64,000 bases of DNA. Origin: Billgrantia bachuensis. GTDB lineage: Bacteria; Pseudomonadota; Gammaproteobacteria; Pseudomonadales; Halomonadaceae. This document shows positions 8,578 to 17,184 of the stretch, one piece after another; the first letter of the stretch is position 1; every line of letters begins with the position of its first letter. The notes under the pieces were generated by a model. That model was not told where the DNA came from and ran no database searches. It saw only the letters and a program-made list of their open reading frames with translations. Position numbers and translations under genes: made by a program. The stretch spans positions 1 to 64,000 of the forward strand of contig NZ_JAAQTO010000051.1 of the NCBI RefSeq assembly GCF_011742165.1. Direction: 5' to 3'.

Positions 8578-10806
8578 GTGCTCGAACCATTACCCCAGGA
8601 GCAGCGTTTCTTCGCTGCGCTACGCAGCGGTGACTGGCCCGTGCCAGAGCGAGCGTGGCAGCTCGACGAGGTCGGGCTCTCCGCATATGGCCTTGCCGAA
8701 CTGTTCGAAACCCAGTTGATGAGCCGCCATTTGGACTTGCACGCACGACGTCTTCAAGCCCGCGGCGAGGCCTTCTATACCATCGGCAGCGCCGGCCATG
8801 AGGGCAACGCCGCCATAGCACGAGCTTTTCGCACCACCGATCCCGCCTTCCTGCACTACCGCGATGCGGCCTTCCTGCTGCAGCGCAGCCGCAGCGTGCC
8901 GGGACAGACACCTCTATGGGACCTGCTGTTGAGCTTTGCCGCCTCGGCGGATGACCCGATCTCAGGTGGGCGACACAAGGTGTTGGGGTCGAAGGCGCTG
9001 CACATTCCGCCCCAGACCAGCACCATTGCTTCGCATCTACCCAAGGCCGTGGGGGCGAGCTACAGTCTGGGCCTGTGGCGCCGGCTGGGTGGTGAGGGTG
9101 AGTGGCCGGCCGACAGCGTGGTGCTTTGCAGCTTCGGCGATGCTTCGTTCAACCACTCCACCGCCCAGGGGGCGCTCAATGCCGCCGGCTGGGCTGCCTA
9201 CCAGGGCTCACCGATGCCGCTGGTAATGGTGTGCGAAGACAATGGCATCGGTATTTCCACACCGACGCCGGACGGCTGGATCGAAGCCAGCATGCGCTCG
9301 CGTCCCGGCTTCCATTACCTCAGCTGCGATGGCCTCGATCTGCTCGACACCTGGCGCGCCGCCTGCGAGGCGCAGCGTATCGCTCGGTATCGCAAGCAGC
9401 CAGTCTTCCTGCATATGCGCTGCGTGCGGCTGTTTGGTCATGCTGGCTCCGATGCCCAGCAGGCCTACCTGGCCCCGGCGCGTATCAAGGCCGACGAAGC
9501 GCGCGATCCGCTGCTGGTCACGGCGGGTCTACTGCAGCGCCACGGTGTGCTCGGTACCGAGGAAATCGAACGGCTCTACCGCTCGGTGGCCGAGCAGGTG
9601 GCGCACGTGGCCGAGGAGGCGATTCGCCGCCCCAAGCTGGAGATGGCCGGCGAGGTCATGGCCAGCATCGTGCCGCCGACGCGATCGGGCCGTGCGCGCC
9701 CTTGGCGGGGCAACCTCGACTCGACCCCGGCACCCATGGCCAAGCTACTCAACCAGGCGCTGACACGGCTGATGGCGAGCTATCCGCACCTGGTCATGGC
9801 GGGTGAAGACGTAGGTCGCAAGGGCGGTGTGTACGGCGTTACCCAGCGCCTGCAGGCGCAGTTCGGGCCGCATCGGGTGATCGACACCCTGCTCGACGAG
9901 CAGAGCATCCTCGGGCTCGGCATCGGCCTGGGGCAGAACGGCCTGGTGCCGATACTGGAGATCCAGTTCCTGGCCTACCTGCACAACGCCGAGGATCAGC
10001 TGCGCGGCGAGGCGGCCACGCTAAGCTTCTTCTCCAACGGCCAGTACACCAACCCCATGGTGGTGCGCATCGCCGGGCTCGGCTATCAGAAGGGTTTCGG
10101 CGGGCATTTCCACAACGACAATGCCATCGCCGTGCTGCGCGACATTCCCGGCTTATTGGTGGCCTGTCCCTCGAACGCCGCCGATGCCGTGGGGTTGCTG
10201 CAGGAAGCGGTGCGCCTGGCCGACGAGGAGCAGCGCGTGGTGGTGGTGATCGAGCCGATTGCCCTCTATCACACTCGCGACCTGCACGAGGAGGGCGACC
10301 AGCAGTGGTGTTTCGCCGACCCGGGGCCCGAGCATCGACTGGCGCCGGGAGAACCTGGCCAATGGGGAGAAGGGCGCGAACTCGCCATCATCACCTATGG
10401 CAACGGCGTCTATCTGTCGCGCCAGGCAGCGGTGCGGCTGGAGGCGGAGGGCGTGGCGCTGCGCATCGTCGACCTGCGCTGGCTGACTGGGATCGATCAC
10501 GATGCGGTCTATCGAAAGGTTGTCGACTGCGACCAGATTCTGGTGGTAGACGAGTGCCGTCGCAGCGGCTCGCCGAGTGAGGAGTTGATTGCCGAACTGG
10601 TGGAGCGCGACATAGCAAGCGACAGGCTGCACCGATTGACCGCCGAGGACAGCTTCATCCCGCTGGGCCGGGCGGCGACCGTGACGTTGCCTTCGGTCGA
10701 GTCCATCGTCGAGCAGGGCCGTTGCCTGGCGGTAAAACGAGAGCAGACCAATGAGATCGCTACACGGATGGCTGGCGCGACATCGGCAAGGAGCAGCGAG
10801 GCATGA
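8578..10806 (+). CDS. Fused alpha/beta E1 component of a 2-oxoacid dehydrogenase
   Basis: A 742-residue thiamine-diphosphate enzyme. Residues 1 to about 370 form the E1-alpha domain, with the ThDP/Mg motif GDAS (187-190) through DNGIGIS (221-227). Residues about 385-742 form the E1-beta domain (AGEDVGRKGGVYGVT, LLDEQSILGLGIGLG, EIQFLAYLHNAEDQLRGEA). Branched-chain or pyruvate-type E1 enzymes decarboxylate a 2-oxo acid and hand the acyl group to an E2 lipoyl protein; no E2 or E3 gene is present nearby. The start is GTG with GGGAG 8 bases upstream. It overlaps the acyltransferase gene by 4 bp and is divergent from a LysR regulator. The substrate is not determinable. Confidence 0.88.
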   Translation: MLEPLPQEQRFFAALRSGDWPVPERAWQLDEVGLSAYGLAELFETQLMSRHLDLHARRLQARGEAFYTIGSAGHEGNAAIARAFRTTDPAFLHYRDAAFLLQRSRSVPGQTPLWDLLLSFAASADDPISGGRHKVLGSKALHIPPQTSTIASHLPKAVGASYSLGLWRRLGGEGEWPADSVVLCSFGDASFNHSTAQGALNAAGWAAYQGSPMPLVMVCEDNGIGISTPTPDGWIEASMRSRPGFHYLSCDGLDLLDTWRAACEAQRIARYRKQPVFLHMRCVRLFGHAGSDAQQAYLAPARIKADEARDPLLVTAGLLQRHGVLGTEEIERLYRSVAEQVAHVAEEAIRRPKLEMAGEVMASIVPPTRSGRARPWRGNLDSTPAPMAKLLNQALTRLMASYPHLVMAGEDVGRKGGVYGVTQRLQAQFGPHRVIDTLLDEQSILGLGIGLGQNGLVPILEIQFLAYLHNAEDQLRGEAATLSFFSNGQYTNPMVVRIAGLGYQKGFGGHFHNDNAIAVLRDIPGLLVACPSNAADAVGLLQEAVRLADEEQRVVVVIEPIALYHTRDLHEEGDQQWCFADPGPEHRLAPGEPGQWGEGRELAIITYGNGVYLSRQAAVRLEAEGVALRIVDLRWLTGIDHDAVYRKVVDCDQILVVDECRRSGSPSEELIAELVERDIASDRLHRLTAEDSFIPLGRAATVTLPSVESIVEQGRCLAVKREQTNEIATRMAGATSARSSEA

Positions 10807-11897
10807 GCACAACTCGTAATTCTTCTCCCGTTTCTCCAGCACGCGAGAGGCTTCTGGTCGTCTGCCCCGGACGCGGCACCTACAACGCCGCCGAGTGGGG
10901 TACGCTGAACCGCCTGGCGGGCGATAGCGACTGGCTGAAACGCTTCGACGCCATGCGTCACGAGGCCGGCATGCCCACGCTCTCCGAGCTGGATGGCGAG
11001 ACCGCCTTTCGCCAGAGCCTGCATGGCCGCGGCGAGCACGCCGCGCCGCTGATCTATGCCTGTGCCTGGGCCGACCTGCTGGCAATCGACCGCGAGCGCT
11101 ACGAAGTCGTAGCGGTAACCGGCAACTCCATGGGGTGGTACATCGCCCTGGCGGCGGCCGGTGCACTGAGCCCCGAGGATGCACTACACCTGATCGGCAC
11201 CATGGGGCTGATGATGCAGGAAACCCTGGCCGGCGGGCAGGTCATCTATCCCTGGGTCGACGAGACCTGGCGTCCGGATTGGGCGCTGCGCCGGGAGCTG
11301 CTGTCGCTGATCGAGGGCATTCACGGCCGGAAGGGCGCCGAGCTGTACCTCTCGATCGACCTGGGCGGAATGCTGGTGTTCGGCGGCAACGAGGCGGGGC
11401 TGGCGCGCCTGAGCGAGGCGCTGCCGCCGCGCGAGCGGTTTCCACTGCGGTTGCATCAGCACGCCGCCTTCCATACGCCCCTGCAGGAGGCGGTAAAGCG
11501 GGAAGCGCGCCATGAGCTGGCGAGCCTGCCGCTGCGTGCACCCGAGGTGCCGATGATCGACGGTCGCGGTCATGTCTGGACGCCCTGGAGCACCGATCCC
11601 GAACGGCTCTGGGACTATACCCTGGGCGAGCAGTTGGTGGCGCCTTACGACTTCACTGCGGCGGTGAAGGTCGGTGTACGCGAGTTTGCACCGGACCGTA
11701 TCGTCATCCCCGGCCCGGGGGCCACGCTGGGTGGCGCCACGGCGCAGGCGTTGATTCAACTCGGCTGGAAAGGGCTGGACGACAAGGCGGAATTCCAAAA
11801 ACTTCAGGCCGAGGAGCCACGCTTGATCTGCATGGGCATACCCGAGCAGCGGGAGTGGTTGCTGGCAAGGGCGCCGGTGCCGTCACTCGGCGCCTAG
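10803..11897 (+). CDS. FabD-like acyltransferase lacking the malonate-binding arginine
   Basis: A 364-residue protein of the malonyl-CoA:ACP transacylase fold. The nucleophile elbow is GNSMGWY (S109) in place of GHSLG, and the second catalytic residue is the His in AAFHTPL (H224). The N-terminal FPGQGSQ of FabD is replaced by CPGRGTY. At the position 25 residues after the Ser, where FabD has the Arg that binds the malonyl carboxylate (RGKFMQE), this protein has Met134 (MGLMMQE). By analogy with other acyltransferases, that predicts an acyl group without a free carboxylate. The ATGA overlap with the E1 gene indicates coupled translation. Its 3' end overlaps the next, convergent gene by 15 bp. 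Confidence 0.8.
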   Translation: MSTTRNSSPVSPARERLLVVCPGRGTYNAAEWGTLNRLAGDSDWLKRFDAMRHEAGMPTLSELDGETAFRQSLHGRGEHAAPLIYACAWADLLAIDRERYEVVAVTGNSMGWYIALAAAGALSPEDALHLIGTMGLMMQETLAGGQVIYPWVDETWRPDWALRRELLSLIEGIHGRKGAELYLSIDLGGMLVFGGNEAGLARLSEALPPRERFPLRLHQHAAFHTPLQEAVKREARHELASLPLRAPEVPMIDGRGHVWTPWSTDPERLWDYTLGEQLVAPYDFTAAVKVGVREFAPDRIVIPGPGATLGGATAQALIQLGWKGLDDKAEFQKLQAEEPRLICMGIPEQREWLLARAPVPSLGA

Positions 11898-12359
11898 GCG
11901 CTCGTGCAGACGCAGCATTACCTCGACCTCATGCTCGGGCCGCAGCGGCTCGAGCCCCATTTCGCTGAACAGTTCATTGCGGGCGCGGCTCCATTCACCG
12001 GCCGAAAGGCCGGGGTAGAGGCTGTCAGCCGGCGCCAGTTCGACGAAGGGATCGATGCCGTAGGTATCGAATATTCGTGCCAGCGCAGCTTCGTCGCTGC
12101 TGATGCCAGCAGTGAACAGTGTGGCGCTGAAGTGGTCGTTCTCTAGCTCCCGGATCACATCCAGGGGCGTCGCGCCGAAGCTGTGCAGCTCCTCCAGGCT
12201 ATAGCCGTTGAGCATGTTGAATTCGTCGTCGAACCAGTCATCGTCGGGTTGTATCAACGTATGCTTGATGCGCCCATCGGGCAGCACCCAGGCAATGGCC
12301 AGGGGTAGATCGCTGTCATCGCCTGTTTCCACGGCGATGAAACCGGGTATTTCGGCCAT
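11883..12359 (-). CDS. Unknown protein with faint resemblance to DEDD exonucleases
   Basis: A 158-residue acidic soluble protein. The N-terminus (GFIAVETGD..LPLAIAWVLPDG then HTLIQPDDDW) and the later SSDEAALARIFDTYG recall the strand order of DnaQ-type 3'-5' exonucleases, but the first motif reads V-E instead of D-E, so catalysis is doubtful. The ATG at 12359 is used: AGGAG lies 7 bases upstream and the tatD stop is just before it, so the gene is coupled behind tatD. An ATG at 12380 inside tatD is the longer alternative. Confidence 0.6.
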   Translation of the reverse strand: MAEIPGFIAVETGDDSDLPLAIAWVLPDGRIKHTLIQPDDDWFDDEFNMLNGYSLEELHSFGATPLDVIRELENDHFSATLFTAGISSDEAALARIFDTYGIDPFVELAPADSLYPGLSAGEWSRARNELFSEMGLEPLRPEHEVEVMLRLHERLGAE

Positions 12360-12360
12360 A

Positions 12361-13254
12361 TCACGACTCCTGTTGGGCACGGCCTGTCTCCTGGGCTTCG
12401 CTTGCGGTATCCAGGCGGAAGAAGCGTCGAGCGGTTTGTGTGGTGGCGTGTGCCAGCTCAGCCTCGTCGTTGCCTCGCCAGACGGCGATCTCGCGCACGA
12501 TCCATGGTAGCAGCGACGGCTCGTTGCGCCTGCCCTTGAGTTTGGCAGGTAAATCGCGCGGCAGCAGGTAGGGGCAATCGGTTTCCACCATCAGGCGATC
12601 GAGCGGGATATTCCTGACCAGCTCGCGCAGATGATGGCCGCGGCGCTCGTCGCAGATCCAGCCCGTCAAGCCGATGTGCAGGTCGAGGTCGAGATAGCCG
12701 TGGAGAGTATCACGGTCGGCCGTAAAGCAGTGGATCACCGCATCGCTGATGTCGTCGCGCCAGGTATGCAGCATTTCGCGCATGCGCTGGCCGGCGTCAC
12801 GCTCATGGATGAACAAAGGCTTGCCGTTCTCCACTGCTAGCCCCAACTGGGCTTCGAAGGCCCGCTCCTGCTCGCTTGGAGTGGAGAAGTTGCGGTTGAA
12901 ATCGAGGCCGCACTCGCCCACGGCCACTACTTCGGGACGTTGATGCAGCTCACCCATGGCGGCCGCCAAGGCGCCATTCCATAGGCTGGCATCGTGGGGA
13001 TGCACGCCGGCGGTGGCATGCAGCCCCGGGAAACGCTGGGCGAGTGCCACGGCCTGCTCGGCATGGGCGCGGTCGGTGCCGGTCACGATCAGGGCCGTGA
13101 CGTTGGCCGCCTGCGCCCGTCGCAGCACCGCCTCGAGATCGCGTGCGAAGCTGTCGTGGGTCAGGTTGGCGCCGATGTCCACCAGCGGAGCGGGTGCGCG
13201 AAAGCGCAGTGCCTCGGGCAGGAAATCATCGAAAGTGGCGTCGGGGTCGGCCAA
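12361..13254 (-). CDS. tatD: TatD family metal-dependent DNase
   Basis: The protein aligns with E. coli TatD, a 3'-5' exonuclease of the amidohydrolase fold. Motifs: DIGANLTHDSF at the start, TAGVHPHD, AVGECGLDFNRNFS, IHERDA, HCFTA, TGWICDERRG and VETDCPYLLPRDL. A TTG start at 13254 is preferred: AAAGGAG (13268-13262) is 7 bases away, and TACAAT (13289-13284, a candidate -10) lies just upstream, inside the longer reading frame that begins with ATG at 13314. The 297-residue product still carries about 24 extra N-terminal residues compared with E. coli. Confidence 0.9.
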   Translation of the reverse strand: MADPDATFDDFLPEALRFRAPAPLVDIGANLTHDSFARDLEAVLRRAQAANVTALIVTGTDRAHAEQAVALAQRFPGLHATAGVHPHDASLWNGALAAAMGELHQRPEVVAVGECGLDFNRNFSTPSEQERAFEAQLGLAVENGKPLFIHERDAGQRMREMLHTWRDDISDAVIHCFTADRDTLHGYLDLDLHIGLTGWICDERRGHHLRELVRNIPLDRLMVETDCPYLLPRDLPAKLKGRRNEPSLLPWIVREIAVWRGNDEAELAHATTQTARRFFRLDTASEAQETGRAQQES

Positions 13255-13354
13255 GAGTGCGCTCCTTTGCAGATATAAGGGGCATTGTAACCAAAGCCAC
13301 GCCGGGTCAGCCATGCGTTACACTAGCCGCCTGAACGACTGATGAGGTGAACGC

Positions 13355-15277
13355 GTGACCCTGCTACGTCTGGAAAGCTTGCAACTGGCCTATGGCAACC
13401 ATGTGCTGCTCGACGGTGCCGACCTGGTACTGGAAAAGGGGGAGCGCCTGGCGCTGGTCGGGCGCAACGGTACCGGCAAATCGACACTGCTCAAGCTGGT
13501 ATCGGGTGAAATTCTGCCCGATGACGGTAGCATCTGGCGCGCCCCGGGACTGAAGATCGGCGTGTTGGAGCAGGACCTGCCTTCCGCCACGGGCGAAACC
13601 ATCTTCGACGTGGTTGCCCAAGGCCTGCCGCAAGCGGGTGAGCTGCTGGCCGAGTATCACCATCTGGTGCAGGCCGACGAGCCCGACATGAAGCGCATGG
13701 CGTCCCTGCAGAGCCGCCTCGAGGCCATCGACGGCTGGTCGTTCGAACAGCGCATCGACGTCGTGCTGACCCGCTTGGGACTGCCGGCCGACGATCTGAT
13801 GAGTTCGCTGTCCGGCGGTTGGCGGCGGCGAGTGGCGCTGGCTCGGGCGCTGGTGGCCGAGCCCGACCTGCTGCTACTCGACGAGCCCACCAACCATCTG
13901 GATCTGGATACCATTGCCTGGCTGGAGGAGCAGCTGCTCGACTTCAACGGGGCGGTGCTGTTCATCACCCATGACCGTGCCTTCCTGTCGAAGCTGGCGA
14001 CGACGATCCTCGAGCTCGACCGCGGTCGGCTGGGACGTTACCCCGGCGACTATACGGCGTACCAGCGGCAGAAAACCCACGAATTGGAAATCGAAGCGCG
14101 TGAAAACGCGGAATTCGACAAGAAGCTCGCCCAGGAAGAGGCGTGGATACGCCAAGGCATCAAGGCCCGGCGAACCCGCAACGAAGGCCGCGTTCGTGCA
14201 CTGGAGCAGTTGCGACGCGAACGCAGTCAGCGGCGCGAGGTGCAGGGGCGGGCGAGTTTCGGTGTCGACAGGGGAGAGCGCAGCGGCAAGCGCGTGGTCG
14301 AGCTCGTCGGCGTGACCCATTGCTTTGGCGATGAGACCATCATTCGGGATCTCGACCTCGAGATTCAGCGCGGCGACCGTATCGGCCTGATCGGGCGCAA
14401 CGGCGCCGGCAAGACCACTCTGCTCAAGATCCTGCTTGGCGAGCTCGAGCCAAGTGAAGGCACGGTGCGCCTGGGTACCAACATCAAGGTGGCCTATTTC
14501 GACCAGCTGCGGGCTGGGCTGGAAACGGAGAAGAGCGTCTACGACAACGTCGCCCAGGGCAGCGACAGGGTCACCGTGGGCGGCAAGGACAAGCACGTCA
14601 TCAGCTATCTGCAGGACTTCCTGTTCACGCCCGAGCGGGCGCGCCAACCGGTAAAGGCGCTTTCCGGGGGTGAGTCCAACCGTCTGCTTTTGGCGCGTCT
14701 GTTCACCCAGCCGGCCAACGTGCTGGTGCTCGACGAGCCGACCAACGATCTCGACGTCGAAACTCTGGAGTTGCTCGAGGAGCTGCTGCTCGACTTCGAC
14801 GGCACCCTGCTGCTGGTTTCCCACGACCGCGCCTTCATGGACAACGTGGTGACCGGCGTGCTGGCTTTCGAGGGCGATGGCGTGGTGCGCGAGTACGTGG
14901 GCGGCTACAGCGACTGGGTACGGCAGGGCGGCACCTTGCCGCCGGCGCCATGGGAAGGGGCGGCCCGCCAGCAGGTGGAGCCGACTGCCAGACCTGAAGC
15001 ATCAGCCAAGCCGGCGCCGACGTCAGCGTCGGCGTCGAAAAAGCCCGTCAAGCTTTCCTACAAACTGCAGCGCGAGCTCGACGCGCTACCGGCTCAGATC
15101 GAAAGGCTCGAGGCCGAGGTGGCCGAATTCGAGTCTCGGGTCAGCGATCCCGCGTTCTACCAGCAGGAAGCGGATACCGTAGCCGAAACGCTACAGGCCA
15201 TGGGCGACAAGCAGGCCGAACTCGACGCCGCCATGGAACGGTGGATGGAGTTGGAAGCCATGGCGGCGGGGGAGTAA
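13355..15277 (+). CDS. uup: ABC-F ATPase Uup
   Basis: A 640-residue protein with two ABC ATPase cassettes and no membrane segments. First cassette: Walker A GRNGTGKST (about 36-44), signature LSGGW, Walker B LLLLDEPTNHLD. Second cassette: GRNGAGKTT, LSGGES, LVLDEPTNDLD. A charged linker between them (FDKKLAQEEAWIRQGIKARRTRNEGR) and a C-terminal coiled coil (from about 560, KLSYKLQRELDALPAQIERL) are typical of Uup rather than EttA. Uup binds ribosomes and DNA junctions and limits transposon excision. The GTG start at 13355 is preceded by GAGGTGA. Convergent with the universal stress gene. Confidence 0.9.
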   Translation: MTLLRLESLQLAYGNHVLLDGADLVLEKGERLALVGRNGTGKSTLLKLVSGEILPDDGSIWRAPGLKIGVLEQDLPSATGETIFDVVAQGLPQAGELLAEYHHLVQADEPDMKRMASLQSRLEAIDGWSFEQRIDVVLTRLGLPADDLMSSLSGGWRRRVALARALVAEPDLLLLDEPTNHLDLDTIAWLEEQLLDFNGAVLFITHDRAFLSKLATTILELDRGRLGRYPGDYTAYQRQKTHELEIEARENAEFDKKLAQEEAWIRQGIKARRTRNEGRVRALEQLRRERSQRREVQGRASFGVDRGERSGKRVVELVGVTHCFGDETIIRDLDLEIQRGDRIGLIGRNGAGKTTLLKILLGELEPSEGTVRLGTNIKVAYFDQLRAGLETEKSVYDNVAQGSDRVTVGGKDKHVISYLQDFLFTPERARQPVKALSGGESNRLLLARLFTQPANVLVLDEPTNDLDVETLELLEELLLDFDGTLLLVSHDRAFMDNVVTGVLAFEGDGVVREYVGGYSDWVRQGGTLPPAPWEGAARQQVEPTARPEASAKPAPTSASASKKPVKLSYKLQRELDALPAQIERLEAEVAEFESRVSDPAFYQQEADTVAETLQAMGDKQAELDAAMERWMELEAMAAGE

Positions 15278-15286
15278 GCGAGGATT

Positions 15287-15739
15287 CTACTCGGCCGTTT
15301 CGCCCTTCTTGCCCACACGCACCGCGAGCACGTCGCACTGGGCACCATGCAGGACGCCGGTGGAGGTGGAGCCGAGCAGCAGGGCAAAGCCGTGCCGGCC
15401 ATGGGAGCCAACCACGATCAGGTCGACGCCGTTCTCTGCGGCGAAACGATGGATCTCGGTATCGGGCATACCCACCAATACGTGCTGGTTCTCCTTGGTC
15501 ACGTGAGGGTCGGCGATCTCGGACAGGCGCTGCTTGGCATGCTCGTCCAACTGATCCTGAATGCTGGTGAGGTCCATGGGGATATCACCACCATAGGCGA
15601 AGCCTAGCGGTTCGAGCGTATGCATGATCGACAGCTTGGCGTGGTTGCGCTCGGCGATCTGCAGGGCGCGCTCGAGCACCTTGTGGGAATCCTTGGTCAA
15701 ATCGACGGCAACCAGGATATGGCGGTATTCATTGCTCAT
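15287..15739 (-). CDS. Universal stress protein, UspA family
   Basis: A 150-residue single Usp domain: HILVAVDLTKDSHKVLERAL at the start and the nucleotide-binding pattern GSHGRHGFALLLGSTS (G-x2-G-x9-G-S) near the C-terminus, which predicts ATP binding as in MJ0577-type Usps. The ATG at 15739 has AGGAG 7 bases upstream; the ATG at 15763 lacks one. Such proteins accumulate in growth arrest and stress; the exact role here is unknown. Confidence 0.88.
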   Translation of the reverse strand: MSNEYRHILVAVDLTKDSHKVLERALQIAERNHAKLSIMHTLEPLGFAYGGDIPMDLTSIQDQLDEHAKQRLSEIADPHVTKENQHVLVGMPDTEIHRFAAENGVDLIVVGSHGRHGFALLLGSTSTGVLHGAQCDVLAVRVGKKGETAE

Positions 15740-15839
15740 GGCAGGGCTCCTGCGTAACGGCATGTGTTCGGTATGCCTTCACTCTAGGACGGCTCATGAA
15801 TCAAGACAACGACTTGCATCAAGAATCAGGAGAATCCGG

Positions 15840-16376
15840 ATGGTCTGGCTAGTCATTCTTGCGGCACTGCTGTTGGTCATTTCACCGGTAATGTGGCTCA
15901 GGCCCAGCCCCCGACAGCGCCGCATCATCCCTCTGCGCAATGCGGCGGCCAAGGCGGGGGTCAAGGTCGTACTGGAAAAGCCGCCGCTGCACGGTATCGA
16001 GACCGCCATGCCGGGCTATCGGTGGAGCTACCCGGCCGCTGCCCCTGGGCCACGCTTCCTGCTGGTGCGTGCCAGTGAGGCCAGCGACGTACTCAAGCCT
16101 TGCATTGCCGACTGGCGCTGGCGTATCGAACCGCTCCGGCCCCTGCCACAAGCGGCACGCGAGCCGCTCGAGGCACTGTTGACACGTCTGCCCCAGGATG
16201 CGCTGGTCGTCGAGTCCAACGAATTCGCCGTCACTCTATGGTGGTGGGAGTCGCAGACGGCGGAGCGCTTTCTCACCTACCTCGAGGACTTCCACCAGCT
16301 GCGCGATGCCCTGGCCGGGCGTACCGATCAGCGCAGGGTCAAGTCGGACTTCGGTGAAGGAGCATCACGCAGTTGA
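15840..16376 (+). CDS. Membrane-anchored protein of unknown function
   Basis: A 178-residue protein with one N-terminal hydrophobic helix (VWLVILAALLLVISPVMWL) and a soluble basic domain facing one side of the inner membrane. The soluble part is rich in Trp, Arg and Pro and contains WWWES near residue 135. I recognise no family. AGGAG lies 7 bases ahead of the ATG at 15840; the open frame extends upstream to 15624, but that part reads against the usp gene and is not needed. Convergent with slyA, five bases apart. Confidence 0.72.
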   Translation: MVWLVILAALLLVISPVMWLRPSPRQRRIIPLRNAAAKAGVKVVLEKPPLHGIETAMPGYRWSYPAAAPGPRFLLVRASEASDVLKPCIADWRWRIEPLRPLPQAAREPLEALLTRLPQDALVVESNEFAVTLWWWESQTAERFLTYLEDFHQLRDALAGRTDQRRVKSDFGEGASRS

Positions 16377-16381
16377 TTCGC

Positions 16382-16825
16382 TCAGCCCTCGCTCTCCCTG
16401 GCCTGGATCGTCAGGCCATTGTTCTCGATGTGCTCCAGCAGGGCGTCGAGATGCTGTATTTCCTCTTCGCTCAAGCCGGCCAGCATTTCACGCCTGGCCT
16501 GGGTGACCACCTCATCGATCTGCTCGAGCAGTGGGGTTGCCGCCGTCGTCAGGAAAACGCGCTTGGTGCGTCGATCCTGGTCGCAGGGGCAGCGTTCGAT
16601 GAGTCCTTGGTCGGAGAGTTGGTCGAGGGTGCGAACCAGAGAGGGCGCCTCTACGCCAATCGCTCGTGCCAGGTCGCACTGTGGCTGTCCGTCGCCGAGC
16701 CGCCAGAGATGGTAAAGCGTGATCCAGCGCGTCTGCGTCAAGCCCAGCGGGGCAAGGCGTCGATCGATGATGGCACGCCATAGGCGGGGCAGGCGGGACA
16801 GTCGGAAGCCGATGTTCTGGTGCAT
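16382..16825 (-). CDS. slyA: MarR family regulator, SlyA-like
   Basis: A 147-residue winged-helix regulator. The pattern LSRLPRLWRAIIDRRLAPLGL, then TRWITLYHLW, VEAPSLVRTLDQLSDQGLIER and RRTKRVFLT (wing) matches SlyA/RovA proteins, which bind AT-rich promoters as dimers and often respond to aromatic carboxylates or antagonise H-NS. The upstream region contains TTGAATTAACTGAATTG (about 16845-16861), a plausible autoregulatory site; no binding evidence is available. Confidence 0.85.
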   Translation of the reverse strand: MHQNIGFRLSRLPRLWRAIIDRRLAPLGLTQTRWITLYHLWRLGDGQPQCDLARAIGVEAPSLVRTLDQLSDQGLIERCPCDQDRRTKRVFLTTAATPLLEQIDEVVTQARREMLAGLSEEEIQHLDALLEHIENNGLTIQARESEG

Positions 16826-17184
16826 GGGACTCCGCTTTATCGTTGAATTAACTGAATTGTCCGGACCCCTTGCGTGTAATGCAACTTGTCTGGTGCGTGA
16901 AGCGTCTTGAGGTTTCGATTATCCGGCTAATGAAAAGGTTCCGCCAATTCGCATGGCAACTGTCAGCCAGGGGCGGCAAGTTTTCGCGTGCCACTGGCGT
17001 GTGGCTATGCTGTCAGCGAGTTCGATATTTCTGCACGCTGCGGTCCCGCGCTCGAAGCTCAGGGGCTACTAAGCTCATCGGGGGCTTGACGAGCCGGCCT
17101 GTGTGCACCAAGCTTGCCTGAATCAAACGGCCGTATGAAATCTGGCACTTCTCCAACGCCAACCCTCTGTGTGGAGATACGTGG
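16826..17184. promoter_or_regulatory. Intergenic region between slyA and fadB with a candidate fadB promoter
   Basis: No gene is seen in these 359 bases between divergent genes. A plausible plus-strand promoter is TTGCCT (17114-17119), a 16-bp spacer and TGAAAT (17136-17141), giving a leader of about 35 bases to fadB. AT-rich sequence at 16835-16865 lies in front of slyA. I looked for a clear PsrA/FadR palindrome and did not find one. Confidence 0.4.
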
